From Saprospiraceae bacterium (GTDB lineage: Bacteria; Bacteroidota; Bacteroidia; Chitinophagales; Saprospiraceae): DNA of 64,000 nt. Below are positions 18,851 through 28,488 of this stretch, in pieces (positions within the stretch are counted from its first letter, which is position 1; each line of letters begins with the position of its first letter). A program made the position numbers and the translations under genes. The notes beneath the pieces are model-generated. The model saw only the letters and a program-made list of their open reading frames with translations. It made no database searches and was not told the origin of the DNA. The stretch spans positions 1 to 64,000 of the forward strand of contig JANQSS010000288.1 in assembly GCA_028279185.1 (NCBI GenBank), in the 5' to 3' direction.

Positions 18851-19867
18851 ATGGAAAACCGCATTATTACCCTCGACGAGTTTATCATCAGAAAGCAAAA
18901 AGACTTCTCTTATGCCACCGGGGAATTAACTGGATTACTGCGTGACATTGGTGTAGCAGCCAAAATTGTGAATAGAGAGGTTAACAAAGCGGGTCTCGTA
19001 AACATTCTGGGGACAGAAGAGGAAAGCAACTCCTCTGGTGACACGGTCCAAAAGCTCGATATGTATGCCAATCAAAAGCTCATTGACTGTCTAAGAAATA
19101 GTGGTGAGTGCTGTGCCATCGCATCGGAAGAGAACGAAGACTTCGTTACAATTCCGCCTGTAGAAGACAAAGCTGCCAAATATGTGGTTGTATTTGACCC
19201 ACTTGATGGGAGTTCTAATATTGATGTCAACGTGTCCGTGGGAACTATATTCGGCATATACAGACGACAGAGCGGTGATAATGATACGGTTGTTCTTGAT
19301 GACTTCCTTCAGAAAGGCACAGATCTCATTGCTGCCGGATATGTTATCTATGGCACGTCCACAATACTCGTGTATAGCACAGGTAATGGTGTTAACGGGT
19401 TTACACTTGATCCCTCTATAGGAGAATTTTGTCTTTCGCACAGAGATATTAAGATACCTGCAAGTGGCGGCTATTATTCTGTTAACCAGGGCTATTACTT
19501 AAAATTTGACCTGGAAATGCGACGGTACATTGACTATTGTTCAGACAGCAACTTACGACTGCGTTATATCGGTTCTATGGTTTCTGACATCCACCGTATT
19601 CTAATACAAGGAGGAATATTTTTATATCCCAACACGCGAAAATATCCAAAAGGGAAATTGAGACTGCTTTATGAGTGTAATCCTTTGTCATTTATTATGG
19701 AACAAGCAGGTGGTAAAGCGATTAATACAAAGCTTGCGCGAATTCTGGAAATGGAACCTCGCGAATTACATCAGAGATCAACTATCGTTATGGGATCACC
19801 AGATATGGTCGATGAAATGAAAGAATTCGTTATGCGCTACAGTACAGAATCGCCTACAATTGTATAA
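18851..19867 (+). CDS. fbp: Fructose-1,6-bisphosphatase class I
   Basis: Gluconeogenic hydrolysis of fructose-1,6-bisphosphate. 338 aa from the ATG at 18851, close to the usual 330-340. Metal-binding motif DPLDGSSNID at about 116-125; IASEENED upstream supplies another metal ligand; GGIFLYP, KLRLLYECNPLSFIMEQAGG and the active-site lysine region are in the C-terminal half. The frame extends to 18785, but those codons precede the -7 element and are unlike the family. Confidence 0.95.
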   Translation: MENRIITLDEFIIRKQKDFSYATGELTGLLRDIGVAAKIVNREVNKAGLVNILGTEEESNSSGDTVQKLDMYANQKLIDCLRNSGECCAIASEENEDFVTIPPVEDKAAKYVVVFDPLDGSSNIDVNVSVGTIFGIYRRQSGDNDTVVLDDFLQKGTDLIAAGYVIYGTSTILVYSTGNGVNGFTLDPSIGEFCLSHRDIKIPASGGYYSVNQGYYLKFDLEMRRYIDYCSDSNLRLRYIGSMVSDIHRILIQGGIFLYPNTRKYPKGKLRLLYECNPLSFIMEQAGGKAINTKLARILEMEPRELHQRSTIVMGSPDMVDEMKEFVMRYSTESPTIV

Positions 19868-19974
19868 CCTACTATTTTAAGACCAAAACACCCCTAATCT
19901 GAGGTTTTCGAAATGCCGGCTAATTTGATGGTATTCCTATTGCCTTTTGAGGTAAATTGATATCGGGCATGGCA

Positions 19975-20733
19975 TTACTTGACCTTCATCTTTTCACCGG
20001 ACAATGAAATATAAGGGAACAATTTCTCTGCCTTGTCCCGATCCAACTTTGATAAGGCTATAAGTGATTCAACCGAGTCTATCTTTGCGCCTTTGCGTAA
20101 ACCATTTTTAATTGCCACAACATGCTCGTATTCCAAATATGGGTGTTTTAAAAGAGTCTTGAATTCTATTTTGTCAAGCTCTAATTTTAAAATTGGCCCT
20201 GAACATGAAATCTGACCCATAATCTTTTCAAAGGTTTCAATTGGAAATCCATAAACCTCAAGTAATTGCTTTTTACTATGGAAGCCACCCAACATTTTCC
20301 GATATTTAATAATGCGCGTACTATAGACTTCTCCGATCCCACGTATGAACATAAGCTCCTCCTTTACGGCAAGATTTATATTCACAATCTTATTTTGATG
20401 ACGAATTTTCATCGATGTCTCATTCCTATTGGATGCAATTTTTCCCTTATGACCAGCTCGATTATCTTGACTTGATACACTTGTAACTGTTTTGTTTGGA
20501 GAGGTGATGGGTGACGTTGATGTCGACGTGGTTTTTATCTGATCTTGATTTATATTTTTAGTAACTTTTTCTCCAACAACAATACTATCTTCCGTCATAT
20601 CTACACAAAACAAACTACGTATTTCACGATTAAATTTCTCATCACATTGATATGCATATGCAATTCTAATCAGAGAGAAAAAGATCAAAGAAATAGTTAG
20701 GTATGTAAGTGAAGTCATTTGAAAATATTTCAT
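19975..20733 (-). CDS. ComEA-like helix-hairpin-helix protein
   Basis: 252 aa with an N-terminal membrane helix (YLTISLIFFSLIRIAYAY), a low-complexity Ser/Thr linker, and helix-hairpin-helix motifs: NLAVKEELMFIRGIGEVYSTRI (shortened here) near residue 120-145, and a second hairpin near the C-terminus. Such proteins bind double-stranded DNA non-specifically; ComEA is the DNA receptor in natural transformation. It overlaps comEC by 4 bp, which strengthens the competence assignment. Unlike ordinary ComEA, the HhH region is duplicated or spread over the C-terminal 130 aa. Confidence 0.8.
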   Translation of the reverse strand: MKYFQMTSLTYLTISLIFFSLIRIAYAYQCDEKFNREIRSLFCVDMTEDSIVVGEKVTKNINQDQIKTTSTSTSPITSPNKTVTSVSSQDNRAGHKGKIASNRNETSMKIRHQNKIVNINLAVKEELMFIRGIGEVYSTRIIKYRKMLGGFHSKKQLLEVYGFPIETFEKIMGQISCSGPILKLELDKIEFKTLLKHPYLEYEHVVAIKNGLRKGAKIDSVESLIALSKLDRDKAEKLFPYISLSGEKMKVK

Positions 20734-22643
20734 AATTCAATATTTTTTATTCCATTTTTAGTAAAGTGAAAATCAATCCTATTTTTTTTACAATATGTTC
20801 TTAAAAATTCCACCTCCTTCCATTTCAAAGATTGGCCGGCAACAACGAGATTCAAGTTTTTCTGTGGCAAACTAAAACTAGCCATCTCAAATCCTTCTTC
20901 TATTAAAACGAGTGTTGTATTCGGACTAATGGAATGATCAGATGATGACAACCGATCAATTTTCAATGCCCCCAAAGTCCACAACGTATTTACATCGATT
21001 TGGCTTAAATTGAAATCTTTATAGTTTCCACCTTTCTGAATACGTACCATGACACCCTCATCTTCAAATACTAAACATGAAGTAGACCTATTCAGGACAA
21101 AAGTGTTAATTCCCTCTAACGTCAAGGCAAGCAAACCTATCGTAAAAAAGGTAAGCATTATTTGTCTTCGATCTTTCGATCTAAACAGCAAACATCCAAA
21201 TATGAGTAAGCCGTACATTAACAACATTTGTTTTTCACTAGGTTTCCAAGTGATGGAAGCACATGGTAAACTCATTACAAAGTTTACACCATCATTCATG
21301 AATGAGAATAGGTGGTCTATGCACGATATGATAAATGGAAACCAAAATTGGATTGCAGGGCAAATCAGGACAAATAGTGAAAAGAAAAAATTAACCTGAA
21401 CCACAAAAGTGGCTATAAGGCTATTTAGCCAAAAATAAGGTGAAAATGATGAAAAATAATACAATGACAATGGCAACAAAACGAGCTGAGCAGAAACACT
21501 CAATGCCATCATGCAATAAATCCATCTTAAAAATAGGTTTCTAACCGTTAATATTCTACTCAATCGGGTATAAAAATAAAATATACCTGCCAACGCTAAA
21601 TATGAAAATTGAAATCCTATGTCAAATAAAAAATTAGGTGTAACCAGCAATGAAATCAAAGCAGAACATGCCAATACATTCCACTTATCAACTTGGCGGT
21701 ACGTAATTACACCTATTTCATAAATGGAGATCATTATTCCAGCGCGTACGGCGCTGGGTGTCGCACCAGATGACAAGACAAATATCCAAACGGCCAACAA
21801 CACAATGATCGGAAAGCAATATTTGTACGATCGCCGATAATGCCTGAAGAACAAAAGTGGAAAGCAAAACACATAAACCATGCCCACATGCATTCCGCTC
21901 ACGGCAAATACATGTCCGATACCGGCCAATCCATATTTACTTCGGGCTTCCGATTCAATCTCATCTTTATAGCCCAAAAGGATTCCTTTTATCAAGCTCT
22001 TGTATTTTGAGCTTTCGAACACCTGGTCAATGCGTACCATCATAGACGAATTTAGACTCCAAATAAAATTTTGAATTGACCATTCCGCAGTAGAAATAAT
22101 TTCAATTTCCTGATACTTCACATAGGAAATAAAATCTATATTCTTGTACGCCAAATATTTTCGATAATTAAAACCATCAGGAATTCTCTCTTCACCAGGT
22201 TGGTAAATTTTACTAGAAACTATCGCCAATGCGCCAGGTGTTAAATTCGCACCATCAGCCTTCGATATTTTTAATAAAATTTTCGCTTTTTTTCCATCAA
22301 TAATGGTTGATGAAATTGCTTCAGTTTGTTTCTTTCTCTTTTTAAGTGATATTATTTTCACAGGAATTTTGCCAAATGCTACCATTGAATCCAGCGGTAT
22401 CTCATCAGACGCATTCCAGGTGCTGGTGCAAAATCCAATGCAAGACATCAAAAGAAAAAGCGAAACTGGAATTAGTACATTGCGATCCAAACGAACCAAA
22501 AAGAGGAATAACATAACTACCGATGAACCCGCGACGAAGTGCAAAACGAAGCCAGTCGCAACTTGATTCATCACTATACCAAAGATTAGTCCGATTGTTA
22601 GAAAAACGAGTGGCCGTTTACTTAGCATTTGGTAAGTCATCAA
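20730..22643 (-). CDS. comEC: ComEC/Rec2 DNA-uptake channel protein
   Basis: 637-aa polytopic inner-membrane protein that forms the channel for single-stranded DNA in natural transformation. N-terminal helices plus a DUF4131-type OB region (about 90-190), then the Competence domain with GHVFAVSGMHVGMVYV and a run of helices to about residue 520. The C-terminal 110 aa is short and lacks a visible metallo-beta-lactamase HxHxDH motif, as in many Bacteroidota ComEC. It is coupled to the ComEA-like gene. Confidence 0.88.
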   Translation of the reverse strand: MMTYQMLSKRPLVFLTIGLIFGIVMNQVATGFVLHFVAGSSVVMLFLFLVRLDRNVLIPVSLFLLMSCIGFCTSTWNASDEIPLDSMVAFGKIPVKIISLKKRKKQTEAISSTIIDGKKAKILLKISKADGANLTPGALAIVSSKIYQPGEERIPDGFNYRKYLAYKNIDFISYVKYQEIEIISTAEWSIQNFIWSLNSSMMVRIDQVFESSKYKSLIKGILLGYKDEIESEARSKYGLAGIGHVFAVSGMHVGMVYVFCFPLLFFRHYRRSYKYCFPIIVLLAVWIFVLSSGATPSAVRAGIMISIYEIGVITYRQVDKWNVLACSALISLLVTPNFLFDIGFQFSYLALAGIFYFYTRLSRILTVRNLFLRWIYCMMALSVSAQLVLLPLSLYYFSSFSPYFWLNSLIATFVVQVNFFFSLFVLICPAIQFWFPFIISCIDHLFSFMNDGVNFVMSLPCASITWKPSEKQMLLMYGLLIFGCLLFRSKDRRQIMLTFFTIGLLALTLEGINTFVLNRSTSCLVFEDEGVMVRIQKGGNYKDFNLSQIDVNTLWTLGALKIDRLSSSDHSISPNTTLVLIEEGFEMASFSLPQKNLNLVVAGQSLKWKEVEFLRTYCKKNRIDFHFTKNGIKNIEL

Positions 22644-22753
22644 TTGTAAGTGTCACGAGGTGTCAAAATATCCCCGAGGGTCAACAACTTTAACATATAG
22701 AAATTATCTTAATATGAATTATTTTTCATCTTTACCCATTAATTGTAGCGTAC

Positions 22754-23401
22754 ATGGGACTATTGACATTCATTAAATCTTTGTTCACTAAAAAAGTAGA
22801 AAAACCATCCCCAATGAAATATTTGATTTGCGGCCTGGGAAACCCGGGAGCCGAATACGAACACACGCGGCACAATGTCGGATTTGACATTGTCGATGCT
22901 CTGGTTGAAAAAAAAGAAGGTTCATATAGTGACGAACGTCATGGAATGATCTCGACCGTTAAACATAAAGGACGAACATTAATCATCCTCAAACCAATGA
23001 CGTACATGAATCTATCAGGTAAAGCCGTTCGCTATTGGGCGCAAAAACACAATATTCTTCCTGAAAATATTCTGGTTGTTCTCGACGATTTAAATCTGAA
23101 ATTTGGTACGGTGCGATTGCGTAAAAAAGGAAAGGATGGGGGGCATAATGGACTAAAAGACATAGACTTACATTTACAAGGCCTGACTTATGCTCGGCTT
23201 CGAATCGGGATCGGAAATTCCTTTGGACGTGGTCAACAAGTAGATTACGTTCTAGGCCAATGGAACGCAAAGGAACAGGAACATATGCCCAAAATTATTA
23301 AACATTGCGTCAGCTCAATTTTTTCATTTACCGTGGTTGGCCCGGATCGAACTATGAGTCAGGCCAACAAGGAGGTGTGTCGTCTAGAACCGGAAGAGTG
23401 A
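22754..23401 (+). CDS. pth: Peptidyl-tRNA hydrolase
   Basis: Releases tRNA from drop-off peptidyl-tRNA. Catalytic set present: the His of TRHNVGFDIVD, the Asn of TYMNLSGKAV, the Asp of LDDLNLKFG, and GKDGGHNGLKDI. The core starts at MKYLICGLGNPG (22814); the ATG at 22754 adds a 20-residue Lys-rich leader that some Bacteroidota Pth proteins also carry, so the longer form is kept. 215 aa in all. No ribosomal-protein L25 gene precedes it, although that is a common arrangement. The 23402-23542 gap is featureless. Confidence 0.94.
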   Translation: MGLLTFIKSLFTKKVEKPSPMKYLICGLGNPGAEYEHTRHNVGFDIVDALVEKKEGSYSDERHGMISTVKHKGRTLIILKPMTYMNLSGKAVRYWAQKHNILPENILVVLDDLNLKFGTVRLRKKGKDGGHNGLKDIDLHLQGLTYARLRIGIGNSFGRGQQVDYVLGQWNAKEQEHMPKIIKHCVSSIFSFTVVGPDRTMSQANKEVCRLEPEE

Positions 23402-23542
23402 TGGCGGGTTCGAAAAGTACATGACTAATTCAGAATGAATTTGGATCCTTAAGTTGCGACTTGAATATAGGCGCTACACTATATGAAAACACGATCAAAG
23501 CACGAGGCTCGAATTGTGACATCCGATGTATTCAGCCCTGGA

Positions 23543-24427
23543 TTAATCGTGCGTGTACAAACTATTCCAAAGGTAGTAGGCCGCATAACCCCTATACGGT
23601 TTCCAAGATTCGGCGCGTTTCAGTAGATCGTCCGTAGAATATTTGTTTCCAGTCATTATGAACATTGCTTTCTTCAAGCCTGCATCTGCGGCTGGAAAGG
23701 CATTCATCCTACCAAAACATCGTAACATGACATATTCTGAAGTCCAATCTCCGACACCTGATACAGAAATTAATTCCGATTTTAAATCGTAGTCTGGGAG
23801 CAGGGACAACCTATCTTTCGACCATGATTCGCCGACAATTTTTTCCGCAACCGTTCTTACATACTTAATTTTTTGGCGCGAAAATTTCATTTGGCGAAAT
23901 TCTTGATCGGAAATATTACAGAGCTTTTCAGCTGTGGGAAAAATAAAATATGTACGACTTTCTTGTTCAATGGATCTACCAAATGCCAAAACGAGGTTTC
24001 GCTTGACCTGGTAGGCAAAAGTCAAATTTATTTGTTGACCAATAATGGCCCATGTAAGTGCTTCGAGTAATTCGGGAATTTTAATTACCCGTATTCCTCT
24101 ATGCTGCTTAATACAAGCTGTGAGGGTCGAATCCTTACCTAAGACCTGCCAAATAGGATCCATATTGCGATCGATATCCAGCCATTCCAAAATGTACAAT
24201 TTAATTTTTTCCGCATCCTTGTGGAACCTACTATCAAATTGTACGAACAATTTGCCATTTCTACTTTGCTCGATATGAATCAGAATTAATCTACCATCGA
24301 TATCTATTAGTTTCGATATCGAGCTCCCTGTTACTGTATGCAAGCATTCTAAGGCATTTCTATTGAGATACCGTAACGACTCGGAAAACGAGAAGGTACT
24401 CGGAAGTTCTATTTCAATTTTATACAA
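23543..24427 (-). CDS. alkA: DNA-3-methyladenine glycosylase II (AlkA-type, HhH-GPD)
   Basis: 294 aa. The C-terminal half holds the HhH-GPD fold: LLEALTWAIIGQQINLTFAY, the hairpin SVSGVGDWTSEYVMLR, and the catalytic Asp in FPAADAGLKKAM. The N-terminal part (1-110) matches the AlkA_N beta-domain in position and size. It removes alkylated bases, overlapping functionally with the unrelated AAG-type enzyme at 13 kb. The gene lies 14 bp downstream of a glycosyltransferase on the same strand and may be co-transcribed with it. No Ada-like regulator is visible. Confidence 0.88.
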   Translation of the reverse strand: MYKIEIELPSTFSFSESLRYLNRNALECLHTVTGSSISKLIDIDGRLILIHIEQSRNGKLFVQFDSRFHKDAEKIKLYILEWLDIDRNMDPIWQVLGKDSTLTACIKQHRGIRVIKIPELLEALTWAIIGQQINLTFAYQVKRNLVLAFGRSIEQESRTYFIFPTAEKLCNISDQEFRQMKFSRQKIKYVRTVAEKIVGESWSKDRLSLLPDYDLKSELISVSGVGDWTSEYVMLRCFGRMNAFPAADAGLKKAMFIMTGNKYSTDDLLKRAESWKPYRGYAAYYLWNSLYTHD

Positions 24428-24441
24428 AACAATGATTCAAT

Positions 24442-25494
24442 TTACGTCTGAAGAATTGATGAAACTAAAGGGCCTAAGGTAGTGGTTCGTTCCACACGAG
24501 TACATGTCAATAGCCTAAGCTGCTCTCTGGCCCGAATAAATTCTGGCGTATTAAACTTATTTTCTGAAATACAAATACCATGTCCCAACTTGTTCATTTT
24601 GACCGCTAAATATTGTTGTTCAGGTTGACCCGGTGTGGGGACAAAAATAGCCTTCCGTTGAAGTTTTATTAAATCCATAATTGTCGAGTATCCACTGCGG
24701 CAAACAATGACGGCAGCTGACTGAATTATTTTACTTAATTCATTAGCAGCAGCGACATTTATAATTTTAACATTTGGTAATTGTGGCAAATAATTGCCGT
24801 CATAACCGCGAACTAACACACCTTTTATTTTACGTTCATGAATTAAGTGTATAATTTTTTTCTCGAATATAGTACGTGACGGTTCCGGACCGGAAAGCAG
24901 AAAAAGAACAGAATCGTCATCGATGGCCTGATTCGAAAAGTCCAGTTGAGATAATGGGCCAATAAATTTTGCGCGATCGTCTGTTAATAAGGATAATTCG
25001 CCCGCTAAATTATTTGGTGGCTCAAAATCCGGAATTAATATTTGGTTAAACGGACGCAATTTAGATACTATTAATTGGGTCGATATTGACCGGATAAAAC
25101 GCCCCTGCCCTACCACACCAAATTGATGTGTAATAATAATATTAAAGCAACTTTTATCGTGGCAGCCATATCGATTATCAGACAGGATAATATGAGGCGC
25201 TACCCGCTCAATAATGGATTTCAATTCGCGATTTTCGGCTGATATTGCATTTTGAACACGCCAAGCCGTTTGTAAAAGGTTTGGGAACAGGGACTTGAAC
25301 TTGTACCGAATGTTGTAACCCGGCAATTTATGTATCGTAATTTCTGGAAATGTACGCATCAAATATCGGTGTGCCAATCCATCAGAAGCCAACTCAAGTT
25401 GTGCACCTTGTGCAATGAATTCGCGGATAAGAGGGATGCTTCGGGTAGCATGACCTAGTCCCCAGTTTAGCACACAAAATAGAATGCGTTTCAC
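24442..25494 (-). CDS. MurG-like family 28 glycosyltransferase
   Basis: 350-aa GT-B glycosyltransferase: N-terminal ILFCVLNWGLGHATRSIPLI (donor/acceptor-binding GxGHxxR pattern), a DNRYG segment, and a C-terminal nucleotide-sugar region (CRSGYSTIMDLIKLQRKAIF, VPTPGQPEQQYLA). Similar proteins are widespread in Bacteroidota with unassigned substrates; it is not MurG itself. RNase G lies 25 bp upstream on the same strand. Confidence 0.82.
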   Translation of the reverse strand: MKRILFCVLNWGLGHATRSIPLIREFIAQGAQLELASDGLAHRYLMRTFPEITIHKLPGYNIRYKFKSLFPNLLQTAWRVQNAISAENRELKSIIERVAPHIILSDNRYGCHDKSCFNIIITHQFGVVGQGRFIRSISTQLIVSKLRPFNQILIPDFEPPNNLAGELSLLTDDRAKFIGPLSQLDFSNQAIDDDSVLFLLSGPEPSRTIFEKKIIHLIHERKIKGVLVRGYDGNYLPQLPNVKIINVAAANELSKIIQSAAVIVCRSGYSTIMDLIKLQRKAIFVPTPGQPEQQYLAVKMNKLGHGICISENKFNTPEFIRAREQLRLLTCTRVERTTTLGPLVSSILQT

Positions 25495-25519
25495 CGCACT
25501 AAGTTACGCTTGCCACCTT

Positions 25520-27070
25520 TTAGTTTAGTTTTATTTCTTCGCCGAAACTATCAGAGAATTGATATTCCAAAAGTGATAAATCCAAACTCGGTACAATTTT
25601 TATCAACTTTTTATACTTGAAGTACCACTGCCACCGAATATTCGGAAAACCTGTTGTGAGGTAGGCGTGAACAAAGGGATGCACCGTTAATGTTAGCTTG
25701 GACTTGGGTCTGGAGTTCAATATATGACTAAAATCACGTTCTATGTCGTCCGTTAACAATACGGTCGGTGTTACCTTCCCAGTGCCATTACAACTAGCAC
25801 ATTTCTCAGCTGTTTGGATATGTACAGCAGGCCGGACACGCTCTCGTGTGATCTGCATTAGACCAAACTTGCTTAAAGGTAGGATGGAATGCCTGGCACG
25901 GTCTTCTGCCATTTCACTTCGCATGGTTTTATACAGATATTGTCTATGCTCTGGTTTTCGCATATCGATAAAATCGATGATGATAAGTCCGCCAATATCA
26001 CGCAATCTCAGCTGCCGAGCTATTTCACTGGCAGATTCGATATTTACTTTGAGGGCGCTATCCTCTTGTCCCGCCTTAGTGGATTTTGGACCACTATTTA
26101 CGTCTATTACATGCATAGCTTCGGTCGACTCTATAACTAAATAGGCACCACTTGGCATCGTATAAGTTTTCCCGAAGGAAGATTTTATTTGTCTGGTAAT
26201 ACCCATTCGCTCGAAAATGGGTTGACGGTGTTTGAATTCCTGAACAATTTTCACTTTGGCAGGCGCTATTCCACGTAAGTAGTCCTTCACGCTATGCACC
26301 ATGTCTCCATCGTTAACAATTATCTTGTTAAAAGAATCATCGAGAAGCTCGCGTAAAATGCTGTTGGTCTTGTCCAATTCGCTCAACAACTTTTTAGGCT
26401 CTTTTGCCTTTCTCAACTGAGTAAAAATCGTTTTCCACTTGGCGAGCAGAGATTCCATTTCCTCATGTAATTCTGCCACACCCTTTCCTTCCGCAACGGT
26501 GCGTGCGATGACTCCAAAACCCCTGGGTTTTATACTACCCATCAACAGCTTCAATCGCTTAACTTCCTCTTTATTCGCGATTTTTTTAGATATGGAAATG
26601 CCGTCGGAAAACGGACAAAGCACCAGGTATCGACCTGGAATTGTGATTTCGCAGCTGAGTCTTGGACCTTTTGTTGAAATGGGCTCTTTTAAAATCTGGC
26701 CTATTATCGGCATTCCAGGTGAAAGAACTTTATCTATTTTACCCGTTTTAATGATGTGCGCTTCTTCTTCAAAATTGTCGAGCAGATGCGTGTTGAGCTC
26801 TCCATTTATGGATCCTTTCGTGTACTTTAGGAGCGACCTCAACGGTGGACCTAAATCTGTATAATGAAGAAAAGCCTCCTTCTTGTGACCTATGTCGACG
26901 AACGCGGCATTCAATCCTGGTCTTAACTTCTTAACATAGCCAAGAAAAATATCACCTACGGAGAACTTCTTATTCGTCTTCTCTTTATGTATTTCTACCA
27001 ACCGCTTGTCCTCCAACAAGGCAATCTCTATTCCTGTTGGAGAGGAGTTGATAATCATGTCCTTTTCCAC
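25520..27070 (-). CDS. rng: Ribonuclease G/E family endoribonuclease
   Basis: 516 aa. An S1 RNA-binding domain at about 35-130 (VGDIFLGYVKKLRPGLNAAF, VDIGHKKEAFLHY), then the RNase E/G catalytic core with HVIDVNSGPKS (magnesium-binding Asp), LRDIGGLIIIDFIDM, and a zinc-link-type CASCNGTGKV near the C-terminus. It processes rRNA and degrades mRNA. No long RNase E-type C-terminal scaffold is present, so it is the G type. It is last in a leftward HU - TPR - COX24-like - rng cluster. Confidence 0.93.
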   Translation of the reverse strand: MEKDMIINSSPTGIEIALLEDKRLVEIHKEKTNKKFSVGDIFLGYVKKLRPGLNAAFVDIGHKKEAFLHYTDLGPPLRSLLKYTKGSINGELNTHLLDNFEEEAHIIKTGKIDKVLSPGMPIIGQILKEPISTKGPRLSCEITIPGRYLVLCPFSDGISISKKIANKEEVKRLKLLMGSIKPRGFGVIARTVAEGKGVAELHEEMESLLAKWKTIFTQLRKAKEPKKLLSELDKTNSILRELLDDSFNKIIVNDGDMVHSVKDYLRGIAPAKVKIVQEFKHRQPIFERMGITRQIKSSFGKTYTMPSGAYLVIESTEAMHVIDVNSGPKSTKAGQEDSALKVNIESASEIARQLRLRDIGGLIIIDFIDMRKPEHRQYLYKTMRSEMAEDRARHSILPLSKFGLMQITRERVRPAVHIQTAEKCASCNGTGKVTPTVLLTDDIERDFSHILNSRPKSKLTLTVHPFVHAYLTTGFPNIRWQWYFKYKKLIKIVPSLDLSLLEYQFSDSFGEEIKLN

Positions 27071-27232
27071 TGCACGTACCTATTTATCGATAATTTGGAT
27101 CTCAGGCATACCTATAGAAGGCATAGTATGAGTCCGCACATGCAATATTCCGTGGAAGGAAATAAGAATCTTTTGGGGCACGATGAAGATAACGTGTTAT
27201 GCGTTATCGACTTTTGTTACATTTCAAATGAT

Positions 27233-27264
27233 GATACCGGACGCGATTGTACACGTCCGGTATC
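27233..27264 (-). terminator. Perfect inverted repeat downstream of the 31-aa gene
   Basis: An 11-bp perfect inverted repeat (gataccggacg / cgtccggtatc; arms 27233-27243 and 27254-27264) with a 10-nt loop lies just after the COX24-like stop and before rng. The U-tract is weak, so it may be a leaky terminator or an RNA-processing or attenuation site (a hairpin ahead of the RNase G gene). Confidence 0.5.
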
Positions 27265-27271
27265 CCTTAAT

Positions 27272-27367
27272 TTATCTGTTCTTCTTCTTGTGTCTGTTTT
27301 TACGCAAACGCTTTTTTCTTTTATGCGTTGCGATTTTATGTCTTTTTCGCTTTCTTCCACACGGCAT
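27272..27367 (-). CDS. 31-aa basic protein, AURKAIP1/COX24 (mS38-like) family
   Basis: A 31-codon gene starting MPCGRKRKRHKIATHKR and ending RKNRHKKKNR, more than half Lys/Arg/His. The MPxGRKRKRHKxxTHKRKKR pattern is the signature of small Bacteroidota proteins carrying the AURKAIP1/COX24 C-terminal domain, related to the mitochondrial small-subunit protein mS38. They are thought to be ribosome-associated. The ATG lies 24 bp after the TPR gene stop. Too small for routine ORF callers. Confidence 0.85.
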   Translation of the reverse strand: MPCGRKRKRHKIATHKRKKRLRKNRHKKKNR

Positions 27368-27390
27368 ATTACATATAGTTTATTTAAAAA

Positions 27391-28167
27391 TTAATTTTTA
27401 CACTTTTGTTCATAGTGGCTTGACGAATCCGCTTGATTAAGTGCTCGATACGCTTCGGCCAATAGACAAGTTACATTGCCTCGTTCTCCTTCTAACGCTA
27501 TCGCCTGCTTCAATCGTTCCACTGCTTTTTCATATTGGTTAGTCTGCATTGCAAACGTGCCCAAGTGTCGATAAACAGGCGCATATTCCGGATGCTGGGT
27601 TTTTAATTGCAGTAGCATTTGAATACCCTGCATCGGTCTGGTTTCTTCGGGCAAATAGACATACGTCAATGCCAGATTGAGGTCGATCTCCGGGTTCGAA
27701 GGGTCAATCAATTTGGCCTGTTCCAGAGCAGACCGTGCGCGTTCCGCACAATATGATCTGTTTCTTTCCGACTTCAGAATTCTTATACCGGCAGCATAAG
27801 TGGTTCCCGCCAATGACCACGCCTCTAAAGTGTTGCGCTCCAAGGCTATTTCTTCGGCATAGTATCCCGAGACGTCGAATCGGCCCCATTTATAATAGAG
27901 TCCTGCCAACTGCTCGAGCAGTCGCATTCGTTCCTCATTATCTCCAGCTCGGTCTATTAAAATTTTCAATTCATCAACTTGCACTTTTTGCTCATCATCA
28001 AGCTGATGATAGGCATCTCGTAGGAGTGTCTGCGCACTAATTGACTGTTTAATGATGGATCTCGACTTTTCGATATCCCTTTGATCTTCCGATTTAAGGT
28101 CTGTCCCGAAATAGAGGATAATAGCAAATAGCACAAATCCCACATACAGAAGACTTGACTTATTCAT
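27391..28167 (-). CDS. TPR-repeat protein with N-terminal membrane anchor
   Basis: 258 aa with one N-terminal membrane helix (SSLLYVGFVLFAIILYFGT) and about three to four TPR units in the C-terminal 180 aa (YYKWGRFDVSGYYAEEIALE, YAPVYRHLGTFAMQTNQYEKA). It probably scaffolds protein complexes, facing the cytoplasm or periplasm. It lies 10 bp after the HU gene and belongs to the same transcript. No enzymatic motif. Confidence 0.82.
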   Translation of the reverse strand: MNKSSLLYVGFVLFAIILYFGTDLKSEDQRDIEKSRSIIKQSISAQTLLRDAYHQLDDEQKVQVDELKILIDRAGDNEERMRLLEQLAGLYYKWGRFDVSGYYAEEIALERNTLEAWSLAGTTYAAGIRILKSERNRSYCAERARSALEQAKLIDPSNPEIDLNLALTYVYLPEETRPMQGIQMLLQLKTQHPEYAPVYRHLGTFAMQTNQYEKAVERLKQAIALEGERGNVTCLLAEAYRALNQADSSSHYEQKCKN

Positions 28168-28176
28168 GGCATATTT

Positions 28177-28488
28177 TTATTCCGCCTCGTCTTTTAGCTT
28201 GTTAGCATCCACATTAGCTTTAACCTGTTCGACAAACACTTTTGCTGGTTTGAACGCAGGTATGAAATGCTCTGGAATCTCTATGGCAATGTTTTTCTTT
28301 ATGTGTCTTCCGATTTTTTTTGCTCTCTTTTTGACTATAAAGGAGCCAAATCCTCTGATATATACGTTCTCGCCCTCTGATAATGTTTCCTTCACTTCTT
28401 TAAAAAATGATTCTAAGGAAACCAATACGTCCACTTTAGGAACACCAGTCTTTTCAGAGATGACTGATACTAAGTCCGCTTTTCTCAT
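28177..28488 (-). CDS. HU/IHF-family DNA-binding protein
   Basis: 103-aa histone-like protein: N-terminal helices (MRKADLVSVISEKTGVPK), then ENVYIRGFGSFIVKKRAKKIGR, which is the HU signature, and a beta-arm ending IPAFKPAKVF. The insertion of a basic Lys-rich arm (IGRHIKKN) is normal. It is first in the HU - TPR - COX24-like - rng cluster. Confidence 0.93.
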   Translation of the reverse strand: MRKADLVSVISEKTGVPKVDVLVSLESFFKEVKETLSEGENVYIRGFGSFIVKKRAKKIGRHIKKNIAIEIPEHFIPAFKPAKVFVEQVKANVDANKLKDEAE

